Below are positions 1 to 8,650 of a stretch of DNA of 64,000 nucleotides, one piece after another. Source of the stretch: Ancylobacter sp. Lp-2. Lineage in GTDB: Bacteria; Pseudomonadota; Alphaproteobacteria; Rhizobiales; Xanthobacteraceae. A model generated the notes under the pieces. It was not told the DNA's origin. It saw only the letters and a program-made list of their open reading frames with translations, and ran no database searches. Position 1 is the stretch's first letter. Every line of letters begins with the position of its first letter. The DNA is taken from assembly GCF_020523795.1 (NCBI RefSeq), contig NZ_JAJALI010000001.1, positions 558,001 through 622,000 on the forward strand. Reading direction: 5' to 3'. Made by a program: the position numbers and the translations under genes.

Positions 1-49
1 GCGGAAGGCCGGTCTGCGGCGTGGCCTTGGCCGGGCGAAGGCAGGGCGC

Positions 50-1234
50 TCAGGCGAGAGCGATCTCGACCCGCACCACTGTCCCGCTACCCTCGGGGGC
101 CGCGGCATATAGGGCCTCGCCGCCGAGCTGGCTGGCGAGGCCCTGGATGATCCGCCAGCCAAGGCCCCTGCTCTGGCTGAGATCGGTGCCCTCCGGCAGG
201 CCGCGGCCGTCATCGGCGATGGCGATCTCGTAGCGCCGCTCGTCGCGTGGCGTCACTGTGAGCCGCAGCGTGCCAGCCGTGCCGGGGGCATAGGCGTGCT
301 TGAGCGAATTGGTGACGATCTCCGCCACCAGCATGGACAGCGTGGTGAGTTGCGCCACGTTCAGCGGCAGGTCCGGCGAGACGACCTCGCAGGCAATGCC
401 CTCGATGCCGGCGGCGGCGGCGATCTCGCCGCACAGCTCGCGCAGATACTGGCCGGTCGGCATGTCGAGCCGCTCAGGCGCGTAGAGATGGCGGTGGATG
501 CGGGCGATGGTGTCGAGCCGCGTGCGCGCCTCGTCGAGCGCGCCGAGCGCCTGCGCCGGGTCGCCGGCGGCCCGCCGCCTGTGCAGGTTCAGCAGCGCCG
601 CCACGAACTGCATGTTGTTGGCGACGCGGTGCTGCAGCTCCTGGAACATGATGCGCTGGCTCTCATAGAGCCGGGCGGTGGTGATCTGCTCCTCGCGCAA
701 TTGCTCGGCCGCGCCGAAGGTGAAGTGGATCAGCGCGATGTCGATGGAGGCGATGACGACGAAGAAGGCCAGCGCCAGCAGCGCCTGGCCGTCGGCGATG
801 TTCATCCCGCTTGCCGGGCCGATGAAGAACGCCCATGCGGCGACGGTGGACAGCGCCGCGCAGGTCAGCCCCGGCCTCAGCCCGCAGAAGAAGGTGGTGA
901 GGATGACCGCCGGGAAGAAGGTGAGGAAGGGGAAGCCCGGCGGCAGCACCTCGTCGACGGCGTAGCGCAGCGCCACCGCCGCCGCCAGCATGGCGAGGCC
1001 GACCGCGTCGCCCAGCCAGGGGTGACGGCGCAGCGGCCGCGCCGCCGTCACCAGCCTCCAGAACGGCGAGAGCCGTGCGGGCCGGACCGAGGGCTCACTC
1101 ATGCGGATGGCGCGCCGCTTTCCCGGCGTGGCCGTTTGAGCGATTGCGGCGATCATCGCGCCGTCCCGTCGTCCGTTGAACGGCCATCCGCCCGCCTTCT
1201 TCCCGCCTGACGCACGAGGCCTCAGGGCGAACAT
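50..1234 (-). CDS. Sensor histidine kinase, DUF4118 plus HisKA_2 type
   Basis: Membrane-bound sensor kinase of the HisKA_2 family. After a basic N-terminus, residues about 72-170 form closely packed hydrophobic helices resembling the KdpD-like DUF4118 region. The phosphoacceptor box reads FQELQHRVANNMQ near residue 200. A HATPase domain follows, with N box EIVTNSLKHAY, G1 box DDGRGLPEG and G2 box GLGWRII. No receiver or PAS domain is present, so the partner regulator must be encoded elsewhere. The start is uncertain: the frame opens at 1234, but in-frame ATGs at 1156 and 1102 would remove a low-complexity leader and none has a clearly superior ribosome site. The gene diverges from a Crp/Fnr regulator with a 64-bp gap. 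The signal sensed cannot be read from the sequence. Confidence 0.9.
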   Translation of the reverse strand: MFALRPRASGGKKAGGWPFNGRRDGAMIAAIAQTATPGKRRAIRMSEPSVRPARLSPFWRLVTAARPLRRHPWLGDAVGLAMLAAAVALRYAVDEVLPPGFPFLTFFPAVILTTFFCGLRPGLTCAALSTVAAWAFFIGPASGMNIADGQALLALAFFVVIASIDIALIHFTFGAAEQLREEQITTARLYESQRIMFQELQHRVANNMQFVAALLNLHRRRAAGDPAQALGALDEARTRLDTIARIHRHLYAPERLDMPTGQYLRELCGEIAAAAGIEGIACEVVSPDLPLNVAQLTTLSMLVAEIVTNSLKHAYAPGTAGTLRLTVTPRDERRYEIAIADDGRGLPEGTDLSQSRGLGWRIIQGLASQLGGEALYAAAPEGSGTVVRVEIALA

Positions 1235-1298
1235 GCCCCTGCATGCCTAGCTCGCTACCTCCCTTGTAGGGCCTGCGCGCGCCGCGTTCTGCGCACTG

Positions 1299-2156
1299 GT
1301 GAACATTTCTTCCCCTACCGCGTTGCCAGTCTACCCAATGCGAACGGAGGGCGGCGGAGTGGCGAGCGTGGCCAATGTCGGGATCGGTGGTGCGGCGACC
1401 GGCAACAATTTGCTGGCGGCGGTGCGCGACGTGGATTTCGCGCTGCTGCGTAGTCATCTGATGCGGCTGGAGCGGCCCGCCGGCACGGTATTGTACGAGC
1501 CGGGCGACGATGTGCGCACGGTCTATTTCCCCTGCGGGCCGACCCTCATCTCCTTCATGGTGATGCTGGAGGACGGCCGCCCCGCCGAGGTCGGCATGGT
1601 CGGGCGCGAGGGCGCGGTTGGCGGCATCGTCAGCCAGGGCCGGCTACCGGCCTATTGCCGGGCGCAGGTGCAGATCGGCGGGCCGCTGCTGCGGCTCGAC
1701 AGCGCCGATCTCGAGCGTGCCAAGGACCAGTCGGGGATGCTGCGCCACCTGTTCGCCCGTTATGCCGATTGCCTGCTGGCGCAGATCTTCCAGTCGGTGG
1801 CGTGCAACGCCGCCCATTCCATCGAGCAACGCACCGCCAAATGGCTGATCGGTGCCATGGAGCGGTCCGGCGACGCGAATGTCCGCCTCACCCAGGAGCA
1901 GCTCGCCGCCATGCTGGCGGTCGGGCGGTCCTATGTCGGCCGGGTGCTGCATGTGCTGCGCGCGGCGGGCGCCGTCGATACGCGGCGCGGCCGGTTGGTG
2001 GTGAAGGACGCGGTTCGCCTGCGGCAGGCGAGCTGCGACTGCTCCGAGGCGGTGCGCCGCCATTTCGACGAGGTGCTCAGCGGCGTCTATCCCAGCGTCG
2101 ACTTCGCCGGCCACGGCGCCGATATCGGCGCCCCCGCCGCGCCGCGCCGGACATAA
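1299..2156 (+). CDS. Crp/Fnr family transcriptional regulator
   Basis: Predicted cytoplasmic DNA-binding regulator of 285 residues. Residues about 35-150 look like a cyclic-nucleotide-type beta-barrel (GTVLYEPGDD, then VYFPCGPTLISFMVMLEDGR and VGMVGREGAVGG). A C-terminal winged helix of the HTH_Crp_2 type follows, with recognition region LTQEQLAAMLAVGRSYVGRVL. There is no N-terminal cysteine cluster as in FNR, so an iron-sulphur oxygen sensor is unlikely. The pair CDC near residue 248 is unexplained. In-frame ATG codons at 1299 and 1338 are both possible starts. It diverges from the sensor kinase; a regulatory link between them is only a guess from position. Confidence 0.85.
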   Translation: MNISSPTALPVYPMRTEGGGVASVANVGIGGAATGNNLLAAVRDVDFALLRSHLMRLERPAGTVLYEPGDDVRTVYFPCGPTLISFMVMLEDGRPAEVGMVGREGAVGGIVSQGRLPAYCRAQVQIGGPLLRLDSADLERAKDQSGMLRHLFARYADCLLAQIFQSVACNAAHSIEQRTAKWLIGAMERSGDANVRLTQEQLAAMLAVGRSYVGRVLHVLRAAGAVDTRRGRLVVKDAVRLRQASCDCSEAVRRHFDEVLSGVYPSVDFAGHGADIGAPAAPRRT

Positions 2157-2273
2157 GGGGCAGCCCCTCTCGCTCTTGCCCGCGCCGCCCGCTCGCCTTA
2201 CCTGTGCGAAACGGCCGGTCCGCCGGTCGAGTCGGTGTCGATGCCGGCGCCCATCGTGCCGGGAGGCGGCTGT

Positions 2274-3119
2274 ATGCCCATCGCTCTTCTCGAACAGCGT
2301 GCTCTCGCCCGGGTCGGCGGCGCCGATGCGGTGCATTTCCTCGACAATCTGCTTACCGCCCGCACGCCGGCGCCGGGTGCGGCGCGCTATGCCGCGCTGC
2401 TTACCCCGCAGGGCAAGATCATCGCCGACATGTTCGTGCTCGGCGGCGAGGACGGCTTCCACCTCGACCTGCCGGCCGACCGGCTCGCCGAGCTGCTGAA
2501 GCGCCTCACGCTCTACCGCCTGCGCGCCAAGGTGGAGATCGCGGCGCTGGAGGGCTGGCGCGTCGGCATCGCTTGGGGCGGCAGCGAGCCGCCCGCCGGC
2601 GCACTCGCCTTCGCCGATCCGCGCCTGCCGGCGCTCGGCACTCGCTTCCTGCTGGCGCCCGGCGCCGCTATCGCGCCGGATGCCGACGAGGCCGCCTGGC
2701 AGGCGCACCGCGTGGCGCTCGGCGTGCCGGAGGGCGGGCGCGACTTCGCCTATGCCGACGCGTTCCCGCATGAGGCGGACATGGACCAGCTGGGCGGCAT
2801 CGACTTCGACAAGGGCTGCTATGTCGGCCAGGAGATCGTCAGCCGCATGCAGCACCGCGGCACCGCGCGCACCCGCATCGTGCCGTTCGCGGTATGCGGT
2901 ACCCCGCCGGCTCCCGGCACGCCGATCCTCGCCGGCGGCAAGACGCTCGGCACGGTCGGCTCCGGCGTCGAGGGGCGGCTTCTGGCGACGGTGCGCCTCG
3001 ACCGCCTCGCCGAGGCGCGCGAATCCGGGTTGGCCGTCGAGGCGGATGGCGCGACGCTGGTGCCCGAACGGCTCAACTGGGCCAGCTTCGTCATTCCGGG
3101 CACCGGGAGCGCCGCCTGA
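2274..3119 (+). CDS. ygfZ: YgfZ/GcvT-like folate-binding iron-sulphur cluster repair protein
   Basis: Member of the YgfZ/IBA57 family, which uses tetrahydrofolate to support maturation or repair of some Fe-S enzymes. The family signature KGCYVGQEIVSRMQHRG is intact in the C-terminal half, and the N-terminal part (FLDNLLTA, ALLTPQGKIIADMFV) matches the GcvT-like fold. I chose ATG 2274 because a GGGAGGCGG ribosome site lies just upstream; an in-frame start at 2235 has none as good. Its stop overlaps the start of tag by one base, so it probably opens a short run with tag, the HD hydrolase and the phosphatase-like gene. Confidence 0.92.
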   Translation: MPIALLEQRALARVGGADAVHFLDNLLTARTPAPGAARYAALLTPQGKIIADMFVLGGEDGFHLDLPADRLAELLKRLTLYRLRAKVEIAALEGWRVGIAWGGSEPPAGALAFADPRLPALGTRFLLAPGAAIAPDADEAAWQAHRVALGVPEGGRDFAYADAFPHEADMDQLGGIDFDKGCYVGQEIVSRMQHRGTARTRIVPFAVCGTPPAPGTPILAGGKTLGTVGSGVEGRLLATVRLDRLAEARESGLAVEADGATLVPERLNWASFVIPGTGSAA

Positions 3120-3754
3120 TGCAGGCCCAAATGCATGTCCACGCCGACGGTCGCCACCGCTGCAAATGGTGCGGCACCGATCCGCTCTACGTCACCTATC
3201 ACGACACCGAATGGGGCGTGCCGGAGCTGGACGACCGCGCGCTGTTCGAAAAGCTGATCCTCGACGGCTTCCAGGCCGGGCTCGCCTGGATCACCATCCT
3301 GCGCAAGCGCGACGGCTTCCGCCACGCCTTCGACGGCTTCCGGCCGGAGATCGTCGCCGGCTACGGGCCGGACAAGATCGAGGCGCTGATGCAGGATGTC
3401 GGCATCGTGCGCAACCGCGCCAAGATCGAGGCGACCATCCGCTCCGCCCGCGTCTGGCTCGACATCATGGAGAAGGGGCCGGGGTTCTCGGCGCTGCTGT
3501 GGGGCATCAACGGCCCGACGCTGGACAATCGCCGCGAGGTGGGCGACGCGCCCATCGTCACCTCGCCGGTGGCGTTGGCGATGTCGAAGGAGCTGAAGGG
3601 CCGCGGCTTCAACTTCGTCGGCCCGACCATCGTCTATGCCTTCATGCAGGCGGTCGGCATGGTCGACGACCATGACGTCACCTGCCATCGCCACGGCGCG
3701 CGGGAATTCGGGCCTGGAAAGTTAGAGGCCGCCAAGTCCGAGGTTAGCCGTTGA
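3119..3754 (+). CDS. tag: DNA-3-methyladenine glycosylase I
   Basis: Base-excision repair enzyme removing 3-methyladenine from alkylated DNA. The 211-residue protein has the zinc-binding N-terminus typical of TagI (CKWCGTDPLYVTYHDTEWG) and the matching C-terminal His/Cys segment (DDHDVTCHRH), with the helix-hairpin-helix core between (LILDGFQAGLAWITILRKR). ATG 3119 overlaps the ygfZ stop (TGATG), and the start is fixed by the conserved N-terminus; the frame stays open upstream only as an overlap with ygfZ. Its end overlaps the next gene by four bases, indicating translational coupling. Confidence 0.95.
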   Translation: MQAQMHVHADGRHRCKWCGTDPLYVTYHDTEWGVPELDDRALFEKLILDGFQAGLAWITILRKRDGFRHAFDGFRPEIVAGYGPDKIEALMQDVGIVRNRAKIEATIRSARVWLDIMEKGPGFSALLWGINGPTLDNRREVGDAPIVTSPVALAMSKELKGRGFNFVGPTIVYAFMQAVGMVDDHDVTCHRHGAREFGPGKLEAAKSEVSR

Positions 3755-4377
3755 GCGCCGCCCGTGCCGCCCGCGCGTGGCAGCGCATGCTGTCCGGCCG
3801 GCGGCTGGACCTGCTCGATCCCTCACCGCTGGACGTCGAGATCGAGGACATCGCCCATGGCCTCGCTCGCGTCGCCCGCTGGAACGGCCAGACCAGCGGC
3901 GAGCACATCTTCTCCGTCGCGCAGCATTCGGTGCTGGTGGAACTGATCGCCCGCCGGCAGGCGGAGGCCGCCGGCGTCGATCTCGACCGCCGCTGGCGCC
4001 TCGCCACCCTGCTGCACGACGCGCCGGAATATGTGGTCGGTGATATGATCAGCCCGTTCAAGGCGGTGATCGGCGGCGACTATAAGAGTGTCGAGGCGCG
4101 CCTGCTGACGGCGATCAGCCTGCGCTTCGGTCTGCCGGCGCAATGGCCGGCGGCGCTGGTCGGCAAGGTGAAGGCGGCCGACCGCGCCAGCGCCTTCCTG
4201 GAGGCCACCCGCCTGGCCGGCTTCGAGGTCGGCGAAGCCAAGCGCTTCTTCGGCGCGCCGTTTCCGCTCGATGCCGCCACCGAGCGCGAACATCTCACCC
4301 CGTGGAGCGCCGGCGAGGCCAAGGCGCGCTTCCTCGCCCGCTTCACCGAACTCGTCGACCCGGCGCCCGGAGCCTGA
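3751..4377 (+). CDS. HD-domain phosphohydrolase, YfbR-like
   Basis: Predicted metal-dependent phosphohydrolase of 208 residues. The HD signature is visible: histidine in FSVAQHSVLVE, then LATLLHDAPEYVVGDMISPFK, with a later Asp in KAADRAS. This resembles the YfbR/5'-deoxynucleotidase branch, but substrate specificity is not deducible. The best start is TTG 3751, which overlaps the tag stop as TTGA and suggests coupled translation. It sits between tag and a phosphatase-like gene, so a housekeeping role in nucleotide metabolism is plausible but only inferred. Confidence 0.85.
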   Translation: MSAARAARAWQRMLSGRRLDLLDPSPLDVEIEDIAHGLARVARWNGQTSGEHIFSVAQHSVLVELIARRQAEAAGVDLDRRWRLATLLHDAPEYVVGDMISPFKAVIGGDYKSVEARLLTAISLRFGLPAQWPAALVGKVKAADRASAFLEATRLAGFEVGEAKRFFGAPFPLDAATEREHLTPWSAGEAKARFLARFTELVDPAPGA

Positions 4378-4378
4378 A

Positions 4379-4882
4379 ATGATCCACGTCTGCCCGCTCT
4401 CGCGCCTCGAGGAGACGGTGACCCGCACCGGCGCCTCGCATGTGCTGACTGTCATCAATGTCGGCACGCCGGTGCTGCGCCCGGCCGCCATCCGCGCCGA
4501 GGACCATCTCTTCGTCGGCTTCAACGATATCGTGGCGCCGCAGGACGGGCTGATCCACCCGGCCGGGGAGCATGTGGCGGAGATCCTCGCTTTCGCCCGT
4601 CGCTGGCCGCGCCAGGCACCGCTGGTGGTGCACTGCTTCGCCGGCATCAGCCGGTCCACCGCCTCGGCCTTCATCGCCGCCTGCGCGCTTTCACCGGACC
4701 GCGACGAGCGGGAGATCGCGGGCGCCCTGCGCACCGCCTCGCCTAGCGCCACCCCCAACGCGCTGCTGGTGTCGCTCGCCGACGCCGCGCTCGGCCGGCA
4801 GGGGCGCATGAGCGCGGCCATCGCCGCCATCGGCCGCGGCAGCGAGGCGATGCAGGGCGAGCCGTTCGAGCTCGCCTACTGA
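4379..4882 (+). CDS. Tyrosine-phosphatase-like protein
   Basis: A 167-residue protein with a Cys-X5-Arg phosphatase loop in VVHCFAGISRST, preceded by a beta strand as in protein tyrosine and dual-specificity phosphatases. A candidate general-acid region (FVGFNDIVAP) lies upstream. ATG 4379 follows the HD gene stop directly, so the two are likely co-transcribed. The substrate is unknown. The catalytic Cys and Arg are both present, so it is probably active. Confidence 0.75.
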   Translation: MIHVCPLSRLEETVTRTGASHVLTVINVGTPVLRPAAIRAEDHLFVGFNDIVAPQDGLIHPAGEHVAEILAFARRWPRQAPLVVHCFAGISRSTASAFIAACALSPDRDEREIAGALRTASPSATPNALLVSLADAALGRQGRMSAAIAAIGRGSEAMQGEPFELAY

Positions 4883-5090
4883 TCCCGCTACGTGCTAGGT
4901 CGGGCTGGCTTGACCTCCGGGGACCATGCTCTGGCCGTATTCTGCGGCTATTGCGCAACAGTCGCGACCGAAATGACACAGCGCGACGGTTTCCCGATGG
5001 CCGTTAACCCTTGTTCAAAACATGAGGGGACCATCGGGATCGTCGTGCTATGGTGAGTCGGTCGCGCTTGATGCGCGCGGAGGTGCCAGC

Positions 5091-5363
5091 TTGTCCGAGA
5101 TTACCGATCCGACCGCCATCGATCCCGCTGCCGAGCGGGCGCAGGAAGACGAGCGCCATGCCGCGCTTGCCTATCTCGACGAGGCGTGGAACGAGGCGGT
5201 CTATGACGGCCTCGACGAGGACTGTCTCGCGCAGGCGGCGCTGTTCACCGCGATCCGTTCGATGGTCGCCACCTATGGCGAGGACGCCGCCGCCGATTTC
5301 GCGGCGCGCCTTGCCGAGCGCATCCGCGCCGGCGAATACACCGTGCCGATGAACCGCCAGTGA
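5091..5363 (+). CDS. Small acidic conserved-type protein of unknown function
   Basis: A 90-residue, acidic, helical protein (DEAWNEAVYDGLDEDCLAQAALFTAI, then FAARLAERIRAGEYT). No signal peptide, membrane segment or catalytic motif is visible and I do not recognise a family. The start is TTG 5091 because GGAGGT sits about seven bases before it; the frame extends upstream to 5022 without a comparable site. It is followed seven bases later by a gene on the opposite strand, so it ends a convergent pair. Codon use looks like its neighbours. Confidence 0.7.
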   Translation: MSEITDPTAIDPAAERAQEDERHAALAYLDEAWNEAVYDGLDEDCLAQAALFTAIRSMVATYGEDAAADFAARLAERIRAGEYTVPMNRQ

Positions 5364-5369
5364 GGCGCG

Positions 5370-5879
5370 TCAGCCGGGCGGGTCTGCCCGGCTGAGAATA
5401 TCCAGCCCATCGACGTCGGTCTCGCAGGTCTCCCAGCCGCGCCGGCGATAGAAACCCGCCTTCTCCGGCCGCGCGGCGAGATAGATCCGCGCATGGCCGA
5501 GGCGGAAGGCGAGACGGCTCGCCGCCTCCGTCAGCGCCGCGCCGATGCCGGCCCGCCGATACGCCGGCTCCACCCACAACGCCGCCACCCAGGGCGCCAG
5601 CGCCGGCCGCTCCTCCATGTCGCTTGCGATCAGCGAGGCGGTGCCGAGGAATACGGTGCCGCGCAGCGCGACCAGCGTGGTCGGTATCGGTCCCGGACCC
5701 AGGCTTTCCTGCAGCCGCGTGCGCACCGCATCTTCCGGCACGCCGGCCTCCAGCCACCAGGCCCGCCAGATACGGTCGGCCACCACCGGGGTGAAAGCGG
5801 GAGCGTGGCGCAAATCGTCGATCGCCACCCCATCGGGCGTTGTCGGCGCGCCGGCCGGGAAGGGTGTGTCGGCCTTCAT
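5370..5879 (-). CDS. GNAT family N-acetyltransferase
   Basis: A 169-residue acetyl-CoA-dependent N-acetyltransferase. Motif A is clear (WVAALWVEPAYRRAGIGAALTEAAS), preceded by the beta strand TTLVALRGTVFLGTASLI and followed by the motif B region IYLAARPEKAGFYRRRGWE. Length fits a single GNAT domain. The acceptor substrate cannot be inferred. It is convergent with the small acidic gene and lies downstream of rpsU, separated from it by a terminator. Confidence 0.85.
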   Translation of the reverse strand: MKADTPFPAGAPTTPDGVAIDDLRHAPAFTPVVADRIWRAWWLEAGVPEDAVRTRLQESLGPGPIPTTLVALRGTVFLGTASLIASDMEERPALAPWVAALWVEPAYRRAGIGAALTEAASRLAFRLGHARIYLAARPEKAGFYRRRGWETCETDVDGLDILSRADPPG

Positions 5880-5977
5880 GCTCGGCTCTTCCGCTCCAGT
5901 CCGTCAGGCAGGCCGGGGCCCCAAGACGGCGGCAATCGGTGGCAATCGACCGGCCGGCGATCATTGGATCGATAAAC

Positions 5978-6007
5978 GCGAAAAGCGCGGCGACCATGTC
6001 GCCGCGC
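5978..6007 (-). terminator. Rho-independent terminator of rpsU
   Basis: A perfect 10-bp stem with a 3-nt loop (arms 5985-5994 and 5998-6007, GCGCGGCGAC and its complement). On the minus strand it is followed directly by TTTT and then CGCGTTT. It lies 40 bases past the rpsU stop, on the correct strand to end that transcript. Confidence 0.85.
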
Positions 6008-6047
6008 TCATCGAATTCATCAAACGAAAGCCCCGTAGGCGGTTCGC

Positions 6048-6287
6048 TCAGCGGCCGCCGGCGACGACCTTCGGCTTGGACGGCAGCAGGCCTTCGCGCT
6101 GGGCGCGCTTGCGGGCCAGCTTGCGAGCGCGGCGGATGGCCTCGGCCTCCTCGCGAGCGCGCTTCTCGGAAGGCTTCTCGTAGTGACCGCGCAGCTTCAT
6201 CTCGCGGAAAATGCCTTCGCGCTGCATCTTCTTCTTGAGGGCCTTCAGGGCCTGATCGACATTGTTGTCCCGAACAAGAACCTGCAC
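6048..6287 (-). CDS. rpsU: 30S ribosomal protein S21
   Basis: Small basic ribosomal protein of the 30S subunit, 79 residues. The N-terminus [20 protein letters not shown] and the tail of RR/KK-rich segments are typical of alphaproteobacterial S21. The start is GTG 6287, with GAGGAAG positioned just upstream; the frame is open far beyond this, but the family begins here. It has its own predicted promoter about 105 bases upstream and a strong terminator downstream, so it is probably monocistronic. Confidence 0.95.
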   Translation of the reverse strand: MQVLVRDNNVDQALKALKKKMQREGIFREMKLRGHYEKPSEKRAREEAEAIRRARKLARKRAQREGLLPSKPKVVAGGR

Positions 6288-6396
6288 GTGTCTTCCTCTT
6301 CGTGCCTTCGCTATCGCGATACGTTGAATCTCGGAGATCGGGGGAACGGCGTCCCGAAAACCACTCGGGACGGCACTCGGCCAATCAAGGTGTGCG

Positions 6397-6425
6397 CACA
6401 TAGCAGAACCGTTTCTGCTTGTCCA
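6397..6425 (-). promoter_or_regulatory. Predicted rpsU promoter with palindrome in the spacer
   Basis: Minus-strand -35 TGGACA (6420-6425) and extended -10 TGC-TATGTG (hexamer 6397-6402) are 17 bp apart. The spacer is occupied by a perfect inverted repeat, AGCAGAA (6402-6408) and TTCTGCT (6413-6419), with a 4-nt centre. That is where a repressor would block RNA polymerase. The -10 hexamer matches consensus only at its first three positions, so the promoter call is moderate; the palindrome is exact. Confidence 0.5.
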
Positions 6426-6487
6426 CAGCCCGCGCCGGAGCGCTCCGGCGAATCCTGCCGGTAGGGCCAATTTCGCGTGAAAACCGC

Positions 6488-7111
6488 CTATTCCGTGCCG
6501 TGGACGATGATCACCTCGGCCTCGGCCGCCGCCTTGCGGAACACCAGCGCCGCCTGGTAGGCGGCCGAGTGATAGGCCGCGCGGGCGGTTTCGTAATCCT
6601 TGAAGGCGAGCACCACATTGCGCGAGCGGGCCGAGCCGTGCACCGCCGCATGCCGGCCGCCGCGCACCAGGAACCAGCCCTTGGAGGCTTCGACGGCGGT
6701 GGCGTCGGCGGCGATATAGGGCTTGTAGCCCTCGGGGTCGTGCACGTCGATGCGCATCACCCAATAGGCGGTGCCGGGTCCGCTGGCGGGTCCGTCGATC
6801 CCGCCCGCCGCCGGCTGGTTGCCCTCATACTGCTCGACGACCAGATGCTCGCCGTCGGAAGAGGCGAGGCGGTGCTGGTAGGCGGCCTGGTATTCCGGAG
6901 ACTGGAAGCAGGCGAGCGCGGTGTCGTAGTCCTTGAACTCCACCACGACATTGCGCGAGCGCGCCACGCCCTCGGGGGCCTCGAACGCGCCGCCGCGCAC
7001 CAGGAAGCGGCCGCCGAAAGCGGCGATCGCGGCGTCCGCACCGGCGACATAGGGCTTGTAGGCCTCGGTGTCGCGCACGTCGATGCGGCTGATCCAGTAA
7101 CCCTTGGTCAT
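6488..7111 (-). CDS. Tandem DUF1330 domain protein
   Basis: A 207-residue protein made of two DUF1330 (EthD-like, ferredoxin-fold) repeats. Repeat one contains [18 protein letters not shown] and [20 protein letters not shown]. Repeat two contains [18 protein letters not shown] and [20 protein letters not shown]. Each carries the typical FLVRGG segment. ATG 7111 has an AGGGAAAGG ribosome site. It starts 37 bases after the pyrF stop on the same strand, so it is likely co-transcribed. The biochemical role of DUF1330 is unknown; the internal duplication means a single chain could mimic the usual dimer. Confidence 0.88.
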   Translation of the reverse strand: MTKGYWISRIDVRDTEAYKPYVAGADAAIAAFGGRFLVRGGAFEAPEGVARSRNVVVEFKDYDTALACFQSPEYQAAYQHRLASSDGEHLVVEQYEGNQPAAGGIDGPASGPGTAYWVMRIDVHDPEGYKPYIAADATAVEASKGWFLVRGGRHAAVHGSARSRNVVLAFKDYETARAAYHSAAYQAALVFRKAAAEAEVIIVHGTE

Positions 7112-7148
7112 GGTGATGAACCTTTCCCTGTTCGGAAGACCCGGTCGC

Positions 7149-7871
7149 TCAGGCGAGCGCGGCGGCGATCTCGGCCTGCACCGCGCGGGCGGCGGCGGCG
7201 GGGTCCGGCGCGCCGACGATCGGCCGGCCGACCACGAGATGGTCGGCGCCGGCGCGAATGGCGTCGCCCGGCGTGGCGATGCGCTTCTGGTCGCCGGCGG
7301 CAGCGCCGGTCGGGCGCACACCGGGGGTGACGATGGCGCGCTTCGGTCCCAGCACCTCGCGCACCATCGCGGCGTCGGTCGGGGCGCAGACGATGCCGTC
7401 TATACCGGTCTCGCGCGCCTGCTCGACCCGGCGGCGCACCGTGGCGTCGACGCCGGCGGCGTAGCCGGCCTCAGAGAGGTCGGCCTCGTCATAGGAGGTC
7501 AGCACGGTCACGGCGAGAATGCGCAGCGGGCTGGCGCCCTTGCCTTCCATCGCCGCGCGCATGGTCTGGGGGTAGGCGTGCACGGTGAGGAAGCTGGCGC
7601 CCATATGGGCGACGCTCGCCACGCCCTTCGCCACCGTGTTGCCAATGTCGTGCAGCTTGAAGTCGATGAAGACCTTCTTGCCCTCGCCGATCAGCTCGCG
7701 GGCGAAGCCGAGGCCGCCGGCGAAGCCGAGCTCATAGCCGATCTTGTAGAAGCTCACCGTGTCGCCGAGCCGGGAGACCACGTCTTCCGCCGCCCGGAGC
7801 GAGGGCAGGTCGAGGGCGACGATCAGCCGATCGCGCGGATCGGGAACGGCAAGGCGCGCGGCGGGGCTCAT
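7149..7871 (-). CDS. pyrF: Orotidine 5'-phosphate decarboxylase
   Basis: Last step of de novo UMP synthesis: decarboxylation of OMP. The 240-residue protein shows the catalytic Asp-x-Lys-x-x-Asp array in [14 protein letters not shown], the N-terminal LIVALDLPS strand, the TVHAYPQ strand, and the phosphate-binding end TPGVRP...[14 protein letters not shown] 7871 is the start consistent with family length. It lies between an FMN reductase and the DUF1330 gene, all on the minus strand with short gaps, suggesting one transcript. Confidence 0.96.
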   Translation of the reverse strand: MSPAARLAVPDPRDRLIVALDLPSLRAAEDVVSRLGDTVSFYKIGYELGFAGGLGFARELIGEGKKVFIDFKLHDIGNTVAKGVASVAHMGASFLTVHAYPQTMRAAMEGKGASPLRILAVTVLTSYDEADLSEAGYAAGVDATVRRRVEQARETGIDGIVCAPTDAAMVREVLGPKRAIVTPGVRPTGAAAGDQKRIATPGDAIRAGADHLVVGRPIVGAPDPAAAARAVQAEIAAALA

Positions 7872-7939
7872 CGGCAGTCTCCGGTCGGCGGGCTCTCGGA
7901 GGATCCGGCCGCATCTCGGCGCGGTGGCCCGCAAGGACG

Positions 7940-8536
7940 CTAGGCGCGCAGGCCCGCGCGCAGCGCCGACTGGTCGATAAGCGTGCGCAGCGTTCCGCGC
8001 AAGCGTTCCAGCTGCCGTTCGTCCTTGAAATCGCCGGCGTCGGTGAACGCCTGGTGCGCGGCGGGCACCATCGCCTGCTCGGCGAGCACTAGCGCGCTGA
8101 GGCCGAGCGCCAGCACCTGGCGCAGCATCATCGCCGCGCGATAGCCGCCGAGCGCCCCCGGCGAGGTCGAGCCGATGGCGAAGACCGGTCCCTTGAACGG
8201 GTCGTGGCCGCCGCCACCCGGCGCGCCCTTGGCGCGGCTGGCCCAGTCGATGGCGTTTTTCAGGAGCGGCGGCACGGCGGCGTTGTATTCCGGCGTGGCG
8301 ATGAACACGCCATCGGCCAGCGCCAGCTGGCTGCGCAGCTGCTCGGCCGCTTGCGGCACGCCCTCCTCGGCCTCGAGGTCGGCATCGTAGATCGGCAGCG
8401 GATAGTCCTCGAGCGAGATCAGCACCGGCTCGGCGCCGAGCAAGGCGAGCTCCTTGGCGGCGATCGCCGCAAGCGTCGCGGAATAGGAACCGGTGCGGAT
8501 TGAGCCGGAGAAGGTGAGGATCTTGGTCGGGCGCAT
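7940..8536 (-). CDS. NADPH-dependent FMN reductase family protein
   Basis: Flavodoxin-fold oxidoreductase of 198 residues. The FMN phosphate loop is near the N-terminus ([11 protein letters not shown]) and the conserved [19 protein letters not shown] segment binds the isoalloxazine ring. [13 protein letters not shown] is also typical of the family. The start is ATG 8536, preceded by GGAG. Likely roles are quinone, chromate or azo-dye reduction, but the substrate is not readable. It precedes pyrF by 68 bases on the same strand. Confidence 0.88.
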   Translation of the reverse strand: MRPTKILTFSGSIRTGSYSATLAAIAAKELALLGAEPVLISLEDYPLPIYDADLEAEEGVPQAAEQLRSQLALADGVFIATPEYNAAVPPLLKNAIDWASRAKGAPGGGGHDPFKGPVFAIGSTSPGALGGYRAAMMLRQVLALGLSALVLAEQAMVPAAHQAFTDAGDFKDERQLERLRGTLRTLIDQSALRAGLRA

Positions 8537-8650
8537 GAGAATCTCCGCACGGAAGGAAACGCTGCGAACCGGAACCATTGGGAACCGGAACGCCGGATGC
8601 CGGCACGGCGGAGCGGCACCGCCGGCCGCGCCGCCCGTCGAGGGCCGGTG

